Shown piece by piece: positions 35,752 through 48,383 of a stretch of 64,000 nt of DNA. Location: contig NC_135553.1 in NCBI RefSeq assembly GCF_964340395.1, positions 27,261,449-27,325,448 on the forward strand, given 5' to 3'. Every line of letters begins with the position of its first letter. Within the stretch, counting starts at the first letter, position 1. Made by a program: the position numbers and the translations under genes. This stretch comes from Glandiceps talaboti. Taxonomy: Eukaryota; Hemichordata; Enteropneusta; Spengelidae. The notes beneath the pieces are model-generated. The model saw only the letters and a list, made by a program, of their open reading frames with translations, was not told the DNA's origin and ran no database searches.

Positions 35752-36424
35752 GGGGTTTAGATTGGGTATTGTTCATTACATAGTGATTCCATCTGTGATA
35801 TGCAAATTAGGGATAAAAATGTTTCATTTTGGTCAAAAATCTGTAATTCCAAAAGTACTTGGCTGGTTTGGCTGAAATTTCACAGGGATGTTTCTGGGGA
35901 TGAACAGATCAAGTGATATTAATTATATTATGATCCCATTGGCGATATGCAAATTAGAGCTAAAAAACCAAGATTTTTTGGTGAACTTTCTGTGAGGAAT
36001 ATGTAGGCTGATAGGAGTGTACATAAGTTATTGTTTTTTATAGATCTCATTAAACCATTAAAATTGTTATGGTGTACTTAACATAATGTAACAAGTGTGT
36101 GTGAATGGCACAGGAATTAATCTCTCCTTGAGGCTGCTTGGAAACATTCTCTTGAGTCTACCTTACTTGAACACTGAACTACAGGTTGGTTCAAAGTATC
36201 TTGCCTATCTGTCTGTCTTGTAGATGATGCAAGTGATTTTGGTATTGGATTTACCTCTCAAACTACTGAGGATAAAATTTGGTTATGATTCTATAAATGT
36301 TAGTCTGCAAATTGTGAGTGTGTCATACTTATGTAATTGGCCCTAGCAACCATGTCCATGCCCTTAGCAACAGTCAAATGATAGGTTTTTTACAAATATA
36401 ACAGGGCAATTGAATATTATTTTA

Positions 36425-36890
36425 AAATCAAGCCAGTTCTTGTCTATCACAGAAACATTTTAGTGTTTACATATTGCCAATTTCTTTAAGTCATGTTTAA
36501 TGGTAATATTGAAGAAAAGAACTATACACATTCCAATCATTATTTTTGGTGCTCATAATTTATACTGAATGACAGTCATATTTGTAGTAAAAAATCAGTA
36601 TTTTACCTTATAAATCAAAACTTCAAAGCAAATGTCTCACCCCATACAATCAAGCTTTCTTGCATGAGTTATCATTGACCTTTACTTTGACCTTCAAAAT
36701 TTGCTATTACTTACATATTGCAGACACTTTGTAGCAATTATGATTAGCTAATGTCTTTTAGATCATGTATATAGATAATGCAGAACCAGGTAAACGTATA
36801 CATGCATTACTTTTGGTGCTGATATAACTTTTTACTCAGTGGCAGCCATATTCATGGTGAACGCTCATGATTTACTACATAATTCAAAAA
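36425..36890. repeat. Dispersed repeat, family also at 40095-40910
   Basis: It shares CTTGTCTATCACAGA-like, TTGCCAATTTCTTT, TTTTGGTGCTCATAA and CAGCCATATTTG-like segments in the same order as the cluster at 40095. Two diverged units of about 300 bp can be traced. Confidence 0.6.
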
Positions 36891-37719
36891 CATTATATGT
36901 TGCTGCCAATTCCTTTGATTCGATCAGTAATATGCAAAATGTGTCTTTTTTGGTTAAAAAAATTGTAATTCCAAAACTACTTAGCACATTGGGCTAAAGT
37001 TTAATGGGAATGCATTTGAGGGTGTATAAATGAAGAAAATATTAAGCATATCTCATCAGTGACATACAAATTAGATGTAAAAATGTGAATTTTGGTCAAA
37101 AATTTATACCTCAAAAAGTACTTGCTTGGTCAATGAGACTGAAATTTGGGGAGATGTTTCTAGAAGTGCAGATTTGTTCAAAACATTTTGACACAATTGG
37201 CCCTAGCAACCATTCCCACACCCTTGGCAACAACCAAATGCCAGTATATTTTGCTAAAATAACATCATCTGGTAGTGAGTAAACATTAAAAATGTATGCA
37301 AATAACCCTAGCAACCATGACCACAACCATAGCAACAGCCAAACAACTGTATTTCACAAAGATAACAACAGGGATTCTTAGACAAGTAAACAAACATTCA
37401 AAAAATATATGCAAATGTGCCTAGCAACAAGACGACAGCCATACCAACAGCCAAATGATTGCATATATTGCAAAGATAACAACAGGGATTAATAGACAAC
37501 TGAATAAACATCCCAAAAATATATGTAAATGTGCCTAGCAACAATACCACACCCATAGCAACCAAATGATCATGTATATTGCAAAGATAACAACAGGGCT
37601 GGATAGGCAACTGGATAATCATTCAGCAAATGAACACCTAGACCTAGCATGGATTAGCATGTGGATAAAACATTTTTTAAAACTGTACAGTTGTGCTACA
37701 ATGCCTTTGGCACTATTTT

Positions 37720-38053
37720 CTTTTTCAGTATTGCTTCTTACAAGTCAAAAAACACAGCTAACCACGTTTGAATCACAATGTACTTATCAATCTCTACATT
37801 TGTGAAAAGAATTGTATACTAAAGTTTTAGTACATGCACAAATCAAAACTTGAAGGGAAAAAAGGAATTCTAATCAATAATCAAACTAATTTGCATATTA
37901 ATGTTTAAGCACCAGGATCATCTGCTGTCAGATTAAGATATTATAGCATTTTTAGATTTAATGTTATTTTCATGAATATTATGGTTATGCTAGAAGGGCT
38001 CTAATTAAGTGAGTGCTGCAACGTTTCTCACTTTCATGTGTTTCTCTTTTGTT
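37720..38053. other. AT-rich spacer
   Basis: Nothing recognised. Confidence 0.45.
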
Positions 38054-38200
38054 CGTGACACAATTAATCTGTATCGTGTACAGGCCTTGTTCTTTTTTGT
38101 TCTTGACACAACTAATCTGTATCGTGTACAGGCCTGGTTCTTTTTTGTTTGTGACACAGCTATAAATCTGTATCATGTACTGGCCTGGTTCTTTTTCTGG
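38054..38200. repeat. Tandem repeat, 48-bp unit, 3 copies
   Basis: TGACACAAYTAATCTGTATC followed by GTGTACAGGCC starts at 38056, 38104 and 38152. The third copy has small indels and runs into a G-rich tract. Confidence 0.9.
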
Positions 38201-38632
38201 GGGGGGGATTCTTAAATCGGGCCGACAAAAAGTCACTGACCCCCCATCTGTAAAACCCAAAACAGGCTGACCCCCCCCCCCCCCTATCACTTAATTCTAA
38301 AACATGATGACCCCCCCCCCCCCCCATATATGATATTCGCATGAGTGACAGGTATTTTTTGATCGTGACTCAGTGTGGACTGCTTGACTGTCTTGCATCT
38401 ACTTTATAAGATCCCGGGTTAGCACTATCATAATTACAATTATTGACTACACAGGGTAAATATATTTGAAAAGGAGTTTAATAGCATCTTGACAGTGAAA
38501 GGTAGGGGGAAAGCTTGAGAAGGGAATATGTACAGCTGTCATGGGGGGTCCTAGGGGTCTCCCCCTAGAAGCCCAGGAGGTTTTTAACTCTGAAAAGTCA
38601 ATTTTAAGACTATTCAGACATTTTTAGAAAAT
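38197..38632 (+). repeat. Dispersed repeat with poly-C tracts (copy 1 of 2)
   Basis: It contains CCGACAAAAAGTCACTGACC, two long C-runs near 38266 and 38311, AATTCTAAAACATGATGACC, TAAGATCCCGGGTTAGC-like sequence and CTCCCCCTAGAAGCCCAGGA. The same blocks occur in reverse order on the minus strand at 47136-47532. A shorter C-rich relative with repeated TGACCCCC lies at about 39035-39172. Confidence 0.75.
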
Positions 38633-39633
38633 CATCGGTATGTTAGAGAACTTTAGGTGGTCATACCTAGTGTATAATAGAAACTGGAATCTGATGAAAT
38701 GTGGTGATTTGTAGTGTCAATAACATGACGAGTAGAACAATTTAGATTAACTTCATTTATAAACTATCTATGAAAATTGCCATTACAAAACCTTCAATTT
38801 CACTTTTGCCCCAAACTGCAATATAAGTGAAGCATTGATTGTGAAACAGCCAAGCATTTACATGACATGTTCTGTAACTAGTGTGGTAGCTAGGTAATAC
38901 ATGTATATGTATAGTTATGTTTGAACTAATAAGTAATATTAATGTAAGAAACAGGGACAAGAACAAATATTGACATTTACCACATTTCAGACAAAGCTAT
39001 ATGCCATTGTAGAAAGGATTTTTTTCTTCCATCACAATTTAAAACACAATGACCCCCCTATCCACAATTTTGAAAACAGCATGACCCCCTCCTACTGCCA
39101 ATTTCAAAAACAGGGTGACCCTCCTACCAATCCACCAGACCCCCCCCCCCCAGGCCAAAGAAACTGACAGGTCCCTTACCTCACAAATAGACTGTACATG
39201 ATTCCAATAGACATAAAGTTGTTAGATTGTTATATTTCAAAGATGTTTAAAGACTACCTTTTAAAGTAAGTGAGTAACTTGAGAATTCTCGTCTGTCTAG
39301 TAAGGTGGTTGGTTGATGTGATATCATCAAACCCTGCAGACTTGGGGTATCTTTTACATCCTTGGTTAGTCATGTTGCTAACCAAATAACTAATTCAAAG
39401 TGGCAGCAAAATGCTAACGATGAACTAAGTTCAATTCACTCTTCCTTAGACTTGTAAGATGTAAACCAGTTTGAATAGCTACACCAATAGTGTATGATAA
39501 TTTGACATAAGAAAAGAAGTCCCTCTGAGAATAACCTCACCCTGTACAAGATAATGATATTACTTCAAGAAATCTCCAGCCAATGAGAGAGTAGCAAAGC
39601 AGTCTACTTCTGTTGTGATGTGATTTGTGTGTG
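38633..39633. other. Non-coding stretch with a C-rich patch
   Basis: About 39035-39172 repeats AAAACA-then-TGACCCCC three times and ends in a run of C. The rest is AT-rich without recognised features. Confidence 0.45.
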
Positions 39634-39634
39634 C

Positions 39635-39710
<76 letters not shown>
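39634..39710. repeat. (TG)n microsatellite
   Basis: About 36 uninterrupted TG dinucleotides follow TGTGCGCG. It is not obviously attached to a Helitron-like end. Confidence 0.97.
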
Positions 39711-39711
<1 letters not shown>

Positions 39712-40094
39712 CAGTAGTTATAGACAATTAATGTAGCTCTATTGCTGTGGTCTATACACACTTTGTCACATTCATGTGATATACTTCAGCTGCTTCACAG
39801 CAGAAAAAAATGTTGTCTTACAGCTGAATATAAAAAATGTGAACTGAATAAGACGACCTAATTAGTAAGGTGATTAAGGGTGAAATGACCCTGATTGAAG
39901 GTGGTCTCTGAGAACACTTGCTGTCTTAGACAGTGAGTGTGATAATGAGTTCAGCTTTGATGTAACCTACTCAGATCATCCTGTCCACTGGAAATGTTCC
40001 ATTCATTCCAACCACTAAACTAACATCAACTTTCCTGTCACTTTTCCATGTGATTAGATTTTGACATTTCTACCATATCAGAGGTATACCTATT
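39711..40094. other. AT-rich spacer
   Basis: Nothing recognised. Confidence 0.45.
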
Positions 40095-40910
40095 AAAACT
40101 TACTTCAAACACTTCAAGTCTGAATTATGGCCATGTTTTAGTTTAAAAAATCAATATTTACAGCATAACTCAAAAACTGTAATACATAGACTCCCTTCAA
40201 GTGTCTACCCCTATTTTCATGTACAAGCTTCTGTTTTCAGATATTGATCTTTGATCTTCACGGTCAATGATGAAAATCTAGTAATTTCTTGCCTATCACA
40301 GACAGACACTTTGTCATATTTATGTTGCCAATTTCTTTTAAACAACAATTGCTTTTAGTGCTCATATCCCTTTTCTCTAAATAGCAGCCATATTTGGAAT
40401 AACAATATATTACTGCATCGCTCAAAAACTTCTCAGTAAATAGACAGTCCATTCAATTTTCTAACCTCAAATATTCACATACAAGCTTTCTTATAAGAAA
40501 GTAACCTTTGATCTCAACCGTGACCTTCTGGGTCAATTATCAAAAGTAAGCTGTTTCTTGCATATCACTGCAGACAGCCTGTGGCATTTATGTGTGTCCA
40601 GTTCATTTCAAAATGATATCTAAAGGTAATATAGAACATGAGAAGAAAAAAATATACAATACATGCATTACTTTTGGTGTTCACATAACTTTTAACTGAA
40701 TAGCTGCTAGCCATATTTGTAGTCAACAATTATTACTTATTGCATAACTAAAACACTTTATTGGCGACTCCATGCAAGTGTCTATCCTTAAATTAATTTG
40801 TGTAATCTTTCTTTTATTGAGACCTTGACCTTTGACCATGACTTTAACTTTTAGGGTCAATTATCAAAATCCAGCCATTTCCTGCATTTCTTTGTAATAT
40901 TGCCACTAAT
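40095..40910. repeat. Diverged tandem cluster of about 250-325-bp units
   Basis: CATAACTCAAAAACT-like motifs at 40163, 40411 and 40740, CAGCCATATTTG-like motifs at 40385 and 40708, and TGCATATCACTGCAGACA-like motifs at 40291 and 40560 recur in a constant order. The family also occurs at 36425-36890. No coding capacity. Confidence 0.65.
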
Positions 40911-42619
40911 TTCTATTAAATCGAGTCTCCATTCAGTGATACAGAAGTAAAGTATTTGAGGGTACTGGGTAGTCTATGAAGACTTGTTCTACATGAAAAA
41001 ACAATGTGAAAGAGCATCGCCCAAGTCCATGTTTGTATATCAATATATTACAAAAAGTTAAAAATTGTGTGTATATACAATAACAAACAGTTTACACATG
41101 TTATAAGGTTTGCAATGGATCAAGTTACAAACATGAACTTGGTATACGTTGCTTCATATTATTTTTTTCAAATAGAAAAACATAGCAATTGCTTTCTTAA
41201 TAAACAATCCGTACTAATCCTTAATAAATACCCATTTGTCATCCATATGACCACTTTAAGATAGTATTAAAAGAAAAATTCATTCATTCCAACAATGCAT
41301 ATTTAAATGTCTGTGAATACCATTAATTTCATACTAGCTAATCTATGCTATGCTCATGGGCTCAGTAAAAGTCACCATTTTTTCAATATTTTCCAAAAGA
41401 AAATAAGCCCAGAGACTGAGCTAGGTGTTAGGTTTGACAATACTATTTACCCATATGCTAGTATTTTTCAATTAAATGCCCAATTTTAATTAGGATTACA
41501 ATTTAGGTTGAAAACAGTTGTCTGACTGAGCTATAGAAAATGTCCTTCACTGATGAAATAAAACTAATCTGGGATTGAAACCCTGGCCTTATGTCATTAG
41601 GTCAACAAAGTTATTGTTTTAACTTGTTTTGAATTAACCTCAAGTATAATTTCAAGTCTAGCCAAGTCCCAAGGATGCATGGTCACCAACAGGAGTTCAA
41701 TTAAAGTTACCATTAATTTCAAAGTTTTCAAAACACAGATGCTACCATTTTTTATCAGAAAAGTCTAGCTGAGCCCCAAGGATACAATAGTGAACAACAT
41801 ACCACATACTAAGGGGATAAGTTTGAAACACTTCCCAGTACATAGAATTATAGTAATTAAGGATAGTTTCCCATGCATTACAATGAGAAATTAGACAAAA
41901 GCAAACATAAATGATTGCTTAAGTATGACATGTCTGTAATTGTGGTCTTTAATTGCTGTGACTAGTATTATGCCCCCAGCAGTTAAAAATACCCACATCA
42001 ATAGCGTTGGCAACAAAGGCCGGCATTCCAGTCAAGCACGTATTAGTCATATGGTTTCCGTAATAGACTACTTAGTTGAGTATTAGCTTCCTAAATGAGT
42101 TCTCCTTTGTAATGTCCAAGTCATAAGATTTGTGAACATGTATGTTAGAATTTACAACTGTTAGTCTTAGAACAAGGCCATGTAGTTAATTTGAAATGTA
42201 AGGAGTGACTTTGTATTGTATGTAATTATACAATAGGTACTATTGTGAAGGACATGATATTGTTCACTGACAGAAATCTAATGTTTTAAACTAATAGACC
42301 CATTTGTATTGAAAATTAAAGTCTCTCTTGTTACAATCTATAGCAGTACTTTATAGAATTTGATATGTCATTGCCTCACTTTGATAAACTAAACTCATTG
42401 TTACAGTCTAATTTGACCCAAGAAATGTAAACTCTATTTGATAAAAACAATCTGAAGCAGGCTGACGATTATATTCAGTCATGGTCTTTTTATACCCTAG
42501 CTCATGTCTGAGAATTATGATACAGTGAAAATTGGAGATTTGGTGGGGTTTTGAAATGTCTGATTTGAAATTTCCTTCAAGATGAACATAATCCATCAAC
42601 TTTCATTTGTGCAAAAGAA
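40911..42619. other. AT-rich non-coding stretch
   Basis: No gene or element was recognised. Short frames occur by chance. Confidence 0.5.
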
Positions 42620-42816
42620 TATGAATCTACTTCTGAGAGAATCATTGGTTATTTAAAATATGAATCTACTTCTGAGAGAATCATTGGTTATTTAAAATAT
42701 GAATCTACTTCTGAGAGAATCATTGGTTATTTAAAATATGAATCTACTTCTGAGAGAATCATTGGTTATTTAAAATATGAATCTACTTCTGAGAGAATCA
42801 TTGGTTATTTAAAATA
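42620..42816. repeat. Tandem repeat, 39-bp unit, 5 copies
   Basis: ATGAATCTACTTCTGAGAGA, then ATCATTGGTTATTTAAAAT, repeats without visible change from 42621. Perfect identity implies a very recent expansion or an assembly product. Confidence 0.97.
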
Positions 42817-43153
42817 GCATATCACAGCAAAGAATTAGAGATGAATACAAAAAAATGTGAATTGATAGTCATCAGCTAAAAGCTGGTAGTTTACAAATAA
42901 TCAGTGAACTGAACTCATCCACACCCTAGGACCAAGATAGGAATATGTACTAGCAGTACAAGGGTATGCTCATACACACACCCACACACAAGACCTTTAA
43001 GTTGGAGAGGTGGAGGAAAACAAATTATTGGTAAACTATCAAAAGGAAACATTTCGTCTGCCTTTATTGTACAGAAAGTGTCAGAATTTAATTGAAGAGA
43101 CAATCACTGGTAGAATTGAATGGAAGAAATGATCACTGATAGATTAAAGTACA
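42817..43153. other. AT-rich spacer
   Basis: Nothing recognised. Confidence 0.45.
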
Positions 43154-43193
43154 TTTATTATTATTATTATTATCATTATTATTATTATTATTT
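43154..43193. repeat. (ATT)n microsatellite
   Basis: About 13 trinucleotides with one ATC interruption. It may be a LINE tail, but no coding remnant lies next to it. Confidence 0.93.
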
Positions 43194-43539
43194 CTTTAAT
43201 TCAGGCCACCAAGATGTCCCATAAAAATATAAAAAACATACAAACACAAAGAAAGAGACAGATAAAATAATATTAGACTAGCAACTATCTTGTACTATAC
43301 ATGACAATCCTATACTTTCTCCAAAAGTTTGAACAAAAATATGCATCAGAGTCAATGCAGATTCGAATTAAAGTATTGTGAGTACAGAGTATCATGGAAT
43401 ATGACTGTTAGTCAAGAATTTAATCATACTCATCCTAAGGTACTTCATACATTTTCATGTACATGTACAGTATGTGAACAGGACAGTATGTGTGTGGATT
43501 CTGCAGGCTACAACAGGGCAGTTTGATATGTGTTCCAGG
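43194..43539. other. AT-rich spacer
   Basis: Nothing recognised. Confidence 0.45.
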
Positions 43540-43675
43540 CTTCAAATAGCCATGCTGTAAAGTACACAGCATGGATTCCAGGCTACATTTGCCATGCTAT
43601 ACTAACATACACAGCATGGATTCCAGGCTACATTTGCCATGCTATACTATATAACAGGACAGCATGGTTTCCATA
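43540..43675. repeat. Tandem repeat, 45-bp unit, about 3 copies
   Basis: CACAGCATGGATTCCAGGCT then ACATTTGCCATGCTATACTA recurs at 43565 and 43610, with diverged partial copies on both sides. AGCATGG and CCATGCT within the unit can pair. Confidence 0.88.
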
Positions 43676-44760
43676 GCAAACTTAATGTTCTAAAGTATAT
43701 TGTATAATGCAGTACAGAAATGAAGCATAGAACAACAGAGAAACAGAACATCTACCCTAACTCAACCCTAACTCAGTAGATTTCAATAGAAATGGAAAGA
43801 GTATTGGGTACCAGTAATTTTATAGATTGTAATAATTTATCCAATAAATGCCAATTGAATTATTGACTGGTTCATTGAACTATTGATATCATAGACTTTA
43901 TTTTTTAGTTATTAATCCCTCTGTGAATGTGTAGGAGGTAAATCTCTCATTTTAAATTCTTCTCCAAAAATATTTATTGGTTTTATTATATTTTTGTGTG
44001 TGTTGTAATATCCTTTATTTGGTAGGGATGTGCAAGTCAATATTTATAATTTTGTTATCATAGTTTTAAAAGTTGTCGGACATTTTAGCAAATTGTGATA
44101 AAACCAGTACTGATTTTCTTTATCACAAAGTTGTGTTTTTGATACATGTACTTGCTCTGAACAGAACTGTTCCAGTAAACTATTAAAGGCAAGGCACAAA
44201 CTGATACAGTAAACTACTATTTCAGGGTGGCAAACAAAGATGTGATACTATCTACTGGTCTGACAGGGCGGCAGACATTCAGAAAGATAACAGATAGAGA
44301 TATAATGAGTAGGGTAAACAGAGAACTGTTGATGGTAACAGATGTTGTCAGGATGTATTCTCACACTATCTATGTAACATTGATTGACCTACTGTGACCT
44401 CCAGACTGGTGTGTTATATGAAAACCTCCCATGTTTCAATCCCTGTTGACTGATACCACCTGTTTGTATTGTTGGGTGGTAACTATGAATGACTGCTATG
44501 CCTTGTCAGGGTAGCCTCAAGTACATGTAAACCTTTGACATGTATAAAGATTACAACAATTTCATCTTATATCAAATTTTTTAATAATGTTATGATTACA
44601 CCAAAACTTTTAAATCAGAAATACTAGTACTGTTCTAACCCTAAATAATGTTCTGACATGCATTTTCATCTGACAAAACTGACAACAACAAATTACATAT
44701 ATCTATAGCAAATTTAAAACAAATTTATGAATTTGAACAATATCGCTAGAACAAGTAAAT
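43676..44760. other. AT-rich non-coding stretch
   Basis: No gene or element was recognised before the LINE fragment. Confidence 0.5.
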
Positions 44761-45257
44761 ATCGTTGCTCACAAAATCAGCATAATGAGGCTAAGGATCT
44801 CAGCACATAATTTACCAATCGAAAAATTATGGTACCAAGGAATTCCCCCCCCCCCCCCAATGAAAGACTATGTCATTTATGTAATACTAAAGCTATTGTT
44901 GATGGAATCCATGCTTTAATGGATTGTAGCAATACATCTGTAACTGAAGCTAGAAACCAATTTCAAAGAACTATTGAAATTTATGATCAAAGTTTCTCAA
45001 AATTATCTAAAAAAGAATACTTAAAAAAAATAATGAGCTCAAATGATGGTTTTATCACTAATAGTTTTGGAAACTTCTGTAATTCATTATTATCTTTTTG
45101 TATTCAATACTGTAGTTCAGTGTTTTATTTATATTTATATTTATAATTATCTATTATTTTTGTTCTTGTTGTTTTTGTATGTTTATTGACTATAGGTAAT
45201 GTATTGCTTACATTATTTCATGTCAGATAAAATATACTATACTATACTATACTATAC
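44761..45257 (+). mobile_element. LINE C-terminal fragment with 3' tail
   Basis: From 44785 one frame reads RISAHNLPIEK. After a 14-base C-run (44845-44858) the next frame reads NERLCHLCN then IHALMDC and stops at 45146. Arrangement (R-S-H-L-IE, then C-x2-C, H, C) matches the zinc-knuckle-like C-terminal region of many non-LTR retrotransposons. The C-run has shifted the frame by one. About 95 bp after the stop the sequence ends in repeated ATACT units (45233-45257), a typical LINE 3' microsatellite tail. The copy is 5'-truncated and dead; the clade is not resolved. Confidence 0.7.
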
Positions 45258-45310
45258 ATTTTCATCAATTTTTTTTTTCAAAATATTTTGTACCAATTTC
45301 ATCATTTTTA

Positions 45311-46340
45311 GACTCCGCCGGACGTAGTCCAGGGCGGGGGCTTATAGATTGGGTGCCATCCGTGCATGCGTCCGTCTGTCCGTCCGTCAGTGTGTGTCTT
45401 GGGCCGTATGTTGGACACTCACAGACTGATTTCTTTCAAACTTAGTAAATGGATAATGAACTATGACTTACATATGCACATCAATTTGTTTTGGGATATG
45501 ATGGAATGTAGCCAACTTAGTGCCCTTTTAGGGTCAAAAAATGTGATTTTTGGTCAAAAGACATAAATTCCAAAACTACTGGGCTGAAATTTGGTGGGAA
45601 TGTTCTTAGAAGTATTATTCTGCACATTTTCTGTAAAATATTTTGGCCCTAGCAACAATGACCACACCCATAGCAACAACAAAATGGCAATGTGTTTTGG
45701 TTAAATAACATCATCAGGTAGGGAAGTGAGTAAACATTCAAAAAATGTATGCAAATATCCTTAGCAACCATGAGCACACCATAGCAACAGCCAAACGATG
45801 GTGTTTTTAACGGATTTTTAGACAAGTGAACAAACATTTTTAAAATGTATGCAAATGAACCTAGCTGCAAGACCACACCCATAGCAACAGCCAAATGATC
45901 ACGCATATCGCAAAGACAACATTTATTAATAGGCTATTGAATAAACATTCAAGAAATGTATGTAAATGTGCCTAGCAACAGGACCATGCACATAGCAACA
46001 AGCAAATGATCCGGTATATTGCAAAGATAACAATATGTATTAATAGACAATTGAATAAACATTCAAAAAATGTATGTAATGTGCCTAGCAACAAGACCAC
46101 ACGCATAGCAACAGCCAAATGATCACTTATATTGGAAAGATAACAACAGGGATTAGTAGACAAATAAATAAACATTAAAAAAAATGTATGCAAATGTTCA
46201 GTCAATCATACAGTTGTCCTACAATGCCATTGGCACTATATTTCATACAGTCTTATATATCATATATCACACTACCATCACTACTGGCAAACCCCTGAAA
46301 ACATCCACTGCGGGGGCTGAGTCATCTCTGATGACTGCTT
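45311..46340 (-). mobile_element. Helitron-like element with different termini
   Basis: The left edge is GACTCCGCCGGACGTAGTCC, with CGCC/GGCG able to pair, then GGGCGGGGGC and a GTCCGTCTGTCCGTCC tract at 45370. The body has AATTCCAAAACTACTGGG, and about five core units (45650-46200) of 111-113 bp with CCTAGCAAC, CATAGCAAC and ATGCAAAT. The main-subfamily right end (CAGTTGTCCTACAATGCC, TTGGCACTAT) is at about 46210-46245. The sequence then continues to GCGGGGGCTGAGTCATCTCT then GATGACT, the right-edge palindrome type also seen at 10882. Confidence 0.65.
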
Positions 46341-46900
46341 GTTGAACTAAATTTTACCTGTTATAAATTGTTGTACTTCTATTGTCAATATATAGTTGAG
46401 CTGTTTGACCAAAAATTTGTTGGTATCAGGAATATTTCAAGAAAAAATGTTGCATCCCTATGTATAAAATTTGCCAAAACTTTGAAATCCAAGTTTCCAA
46501 TTTTTAGATTGATTTTTTTTTTTTTTGTATATTTAGTGCATTGCGAACAATAGCCACTTCAGGAATAAATGACAAAGAGATCTCCTAATTAGCCAAGCAA
46601 ATTGGTTCGCTGTTGCTCAGAATAACAAAAACAAAAAAAAATGTAAGACGGCGAGGAATTTAAGATTTATAAATAACAATTATCTGTACAGTTCCAGATT
46701 GAGAGAAACAGTGAAATATGCTAAAAATTGTCACAAATAGTAGAAATATTGTTCATAATATTACTGAAGTCACCTACAGATGTTTTCAATATTAGTAGAC
46801 CATGTGTCATAGTAATGCTATGTGAACAGACTACATTAGCTTATAAAGAGTCCAATATTTGTTTAACTTATTGACATAATGTTTATGCTACTAAGCAGTC
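46341..46900. other. AT-rich spacer
   Basis: A T-run lies near 46511-46526. Nothing else was recognised. Confidence 0.45.
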
Positions 46901-47060
46901 CTAGTATTTGACTACCACAGCTACATATATACTTATTTACCTAGTATTTGACTACCACAGCTACATATATACTTATTTACCTAGTATTTGACTACCACAG
47001 CTACATATATACTTATTTACCTAGTATTTGACTACCACAGCTACATATATACTTATTTAC
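46901..47060. repeat. Perfect 40-bp tandem repeat, 4 copies
   Basis: CTAGTATTTGACTACCACAG then CTACATATATACTTATTTAC repeats four times without a mismatch. Confidence 0.97.
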
Positions 47061-47135
47061 CCCTGATTAAACTCCACAGATTCAATTATACATTCTCATG
47101 TGTCACAGATTTATTTCTATAAAATTATTGCCTGA

Positions 47136-47532
47136 AAGTGTCTGAATAAGTCTCAAAATTGCCTATTAAGAGTAAAAAAATCTCCAGGGCTTCTAGGGGA
47201 AGACTCCCTTTGAGAGGTGTACATATTCCCTTCTGAAGCTTCCCCCCTATCCTTTTCATGGTCTAGCTGCTATTAAACTCCATTTTGAATATATTTACCC
47301 TGTGTTGTCAATAATTATGTGATAGTGCTATCCCAGGATCTTGTAGTAAAGTATTTGTGAGACAGTCAAGCAGTCCACGTTGAGTCATGATAAAAAAATA
47401 CCTGAATATGGTATATGGTGGGTGGGGGGGGGGGGGGGGGGGGTCATCATGTTTTAGAATTAAGTGATGGGGGGTCAGAGTGTTTTTGGTTTTACAGATA
47501 GAGGGGGTCAGTGACTTTTTGTCAGCCCGATG
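47136..47532 (-). repeat. Dispersed repeat with poly-G tract (copy 2 of 2)
   Basis: This is the reverse complement of the family at 38197-38632: it shares the CTTCTAGGGG-like, CTATCCCAGGATCTTGTA-like, TCATCATGTTTTAGAATTA and GGTCAGTGACTTTTTGTC blocks. It holds a run of 20 G at 47424-47443. Confidence 0.75.
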
Positions 47533-47757
47533 GCAAAATAAAATTTCATCTTTTTCACTTGTTATGGAGACATGGCTTTCCTGTTAATTTTGATGAAACA
47601 TATAAATATAAACTAATTATCATTACAACAGAGGTATGTAAATATACCCATTTTCACCAATAATAACTTGGTTTTTATGTTCCAAATTCTTGACAGTATT
47701 GGAGTATACATGTCACTTTGTTGGTTAAAATAGATGTTAATATCCCAATCTCTACTA

Positions 47758-48306
47758 CGAGAAATAACACCTTTTGACGCAAACTAGTACTAAAAATAAC
47801 ATCATCTGATGTAAACTGGTACTAGAAATAACACCATCTGACATAAACTGGTACTAGAAATAACACCATCTGATGTAAACTGTTATTAGAAATAACACCA
47901 TCTGACATAAACTGGTACTAGAAATAACACCATCTGATGTAAACTGTTATTAGAAATAACACCATCTGACATAAACTGGTACTAGAAATAACACCATCTG
48001 ATGTAAACTGTTATTAGAAATAACACCATCTGACATAAACTGGTACTAGAAATAACACCATCTGATGTAAACTGTTATTAGAAATAACACCATCTGACAT
48101 AAACTGGTACTAGAAATAACACCATCTGATGTAAACTGTTATTAGAAATAACACCATCTGACATAAACTGGTACTAGAAATAACACCATCTGATGTAAAC
48201 TGTTATTAGAAATAACACCATCTGACATAAAATAGTACTAGAAATAACATCACCTGACATAAAATAGTACTAGAAATAACATCACCTGACATAAAATAGT
48301 ACTATA
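47758..48306. repeat. Dimeric tandem repeat, 32 + 32 bp (64-bp unit)
   Basis: Two versions alternate: AGAAATAACACCATCTGACA with TAAACTGGTACT, and AGAAATAACACCATCTGATG with TAAACTGTTATT. AAACTGTTAT recurs every 64 bp through the middle. The edges contain monomers of a third type (AAAATAGTAC). Confidence 0.95.
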
Positions 48307-48383
48307 AACCAGATTTAAACCAAATGCAGTTTTGAGTTTTTTGTTCCTATACATAATAAGTAACAATCTTTCAGTTCTCCCTT

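Larger units (their letters stand above)
34927..37719 (-). mobile_element. Long Helitron-like element with nested insertions
   Basis: The left edge TTTTTAGCACAACTGAACTG and hairpin are intact, followed by GTCTGTCTG (34977-34995). The right edge is CAGTTGTGCTACAATGCC then TTTGGCACTATTTT near 37690-37719. Inside are a MITE-like insert (35216-35751), the module shared with 27660-28040 (here 35990-36350), a segment of a second dispersed family (about 36425-36890), and about five core units (37195-37660) with ATATGCAAATGTGCCTAGCAA-type sequence. Its length compared with the 970-bp copy is explained by these additions. Confidence 0.7.
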
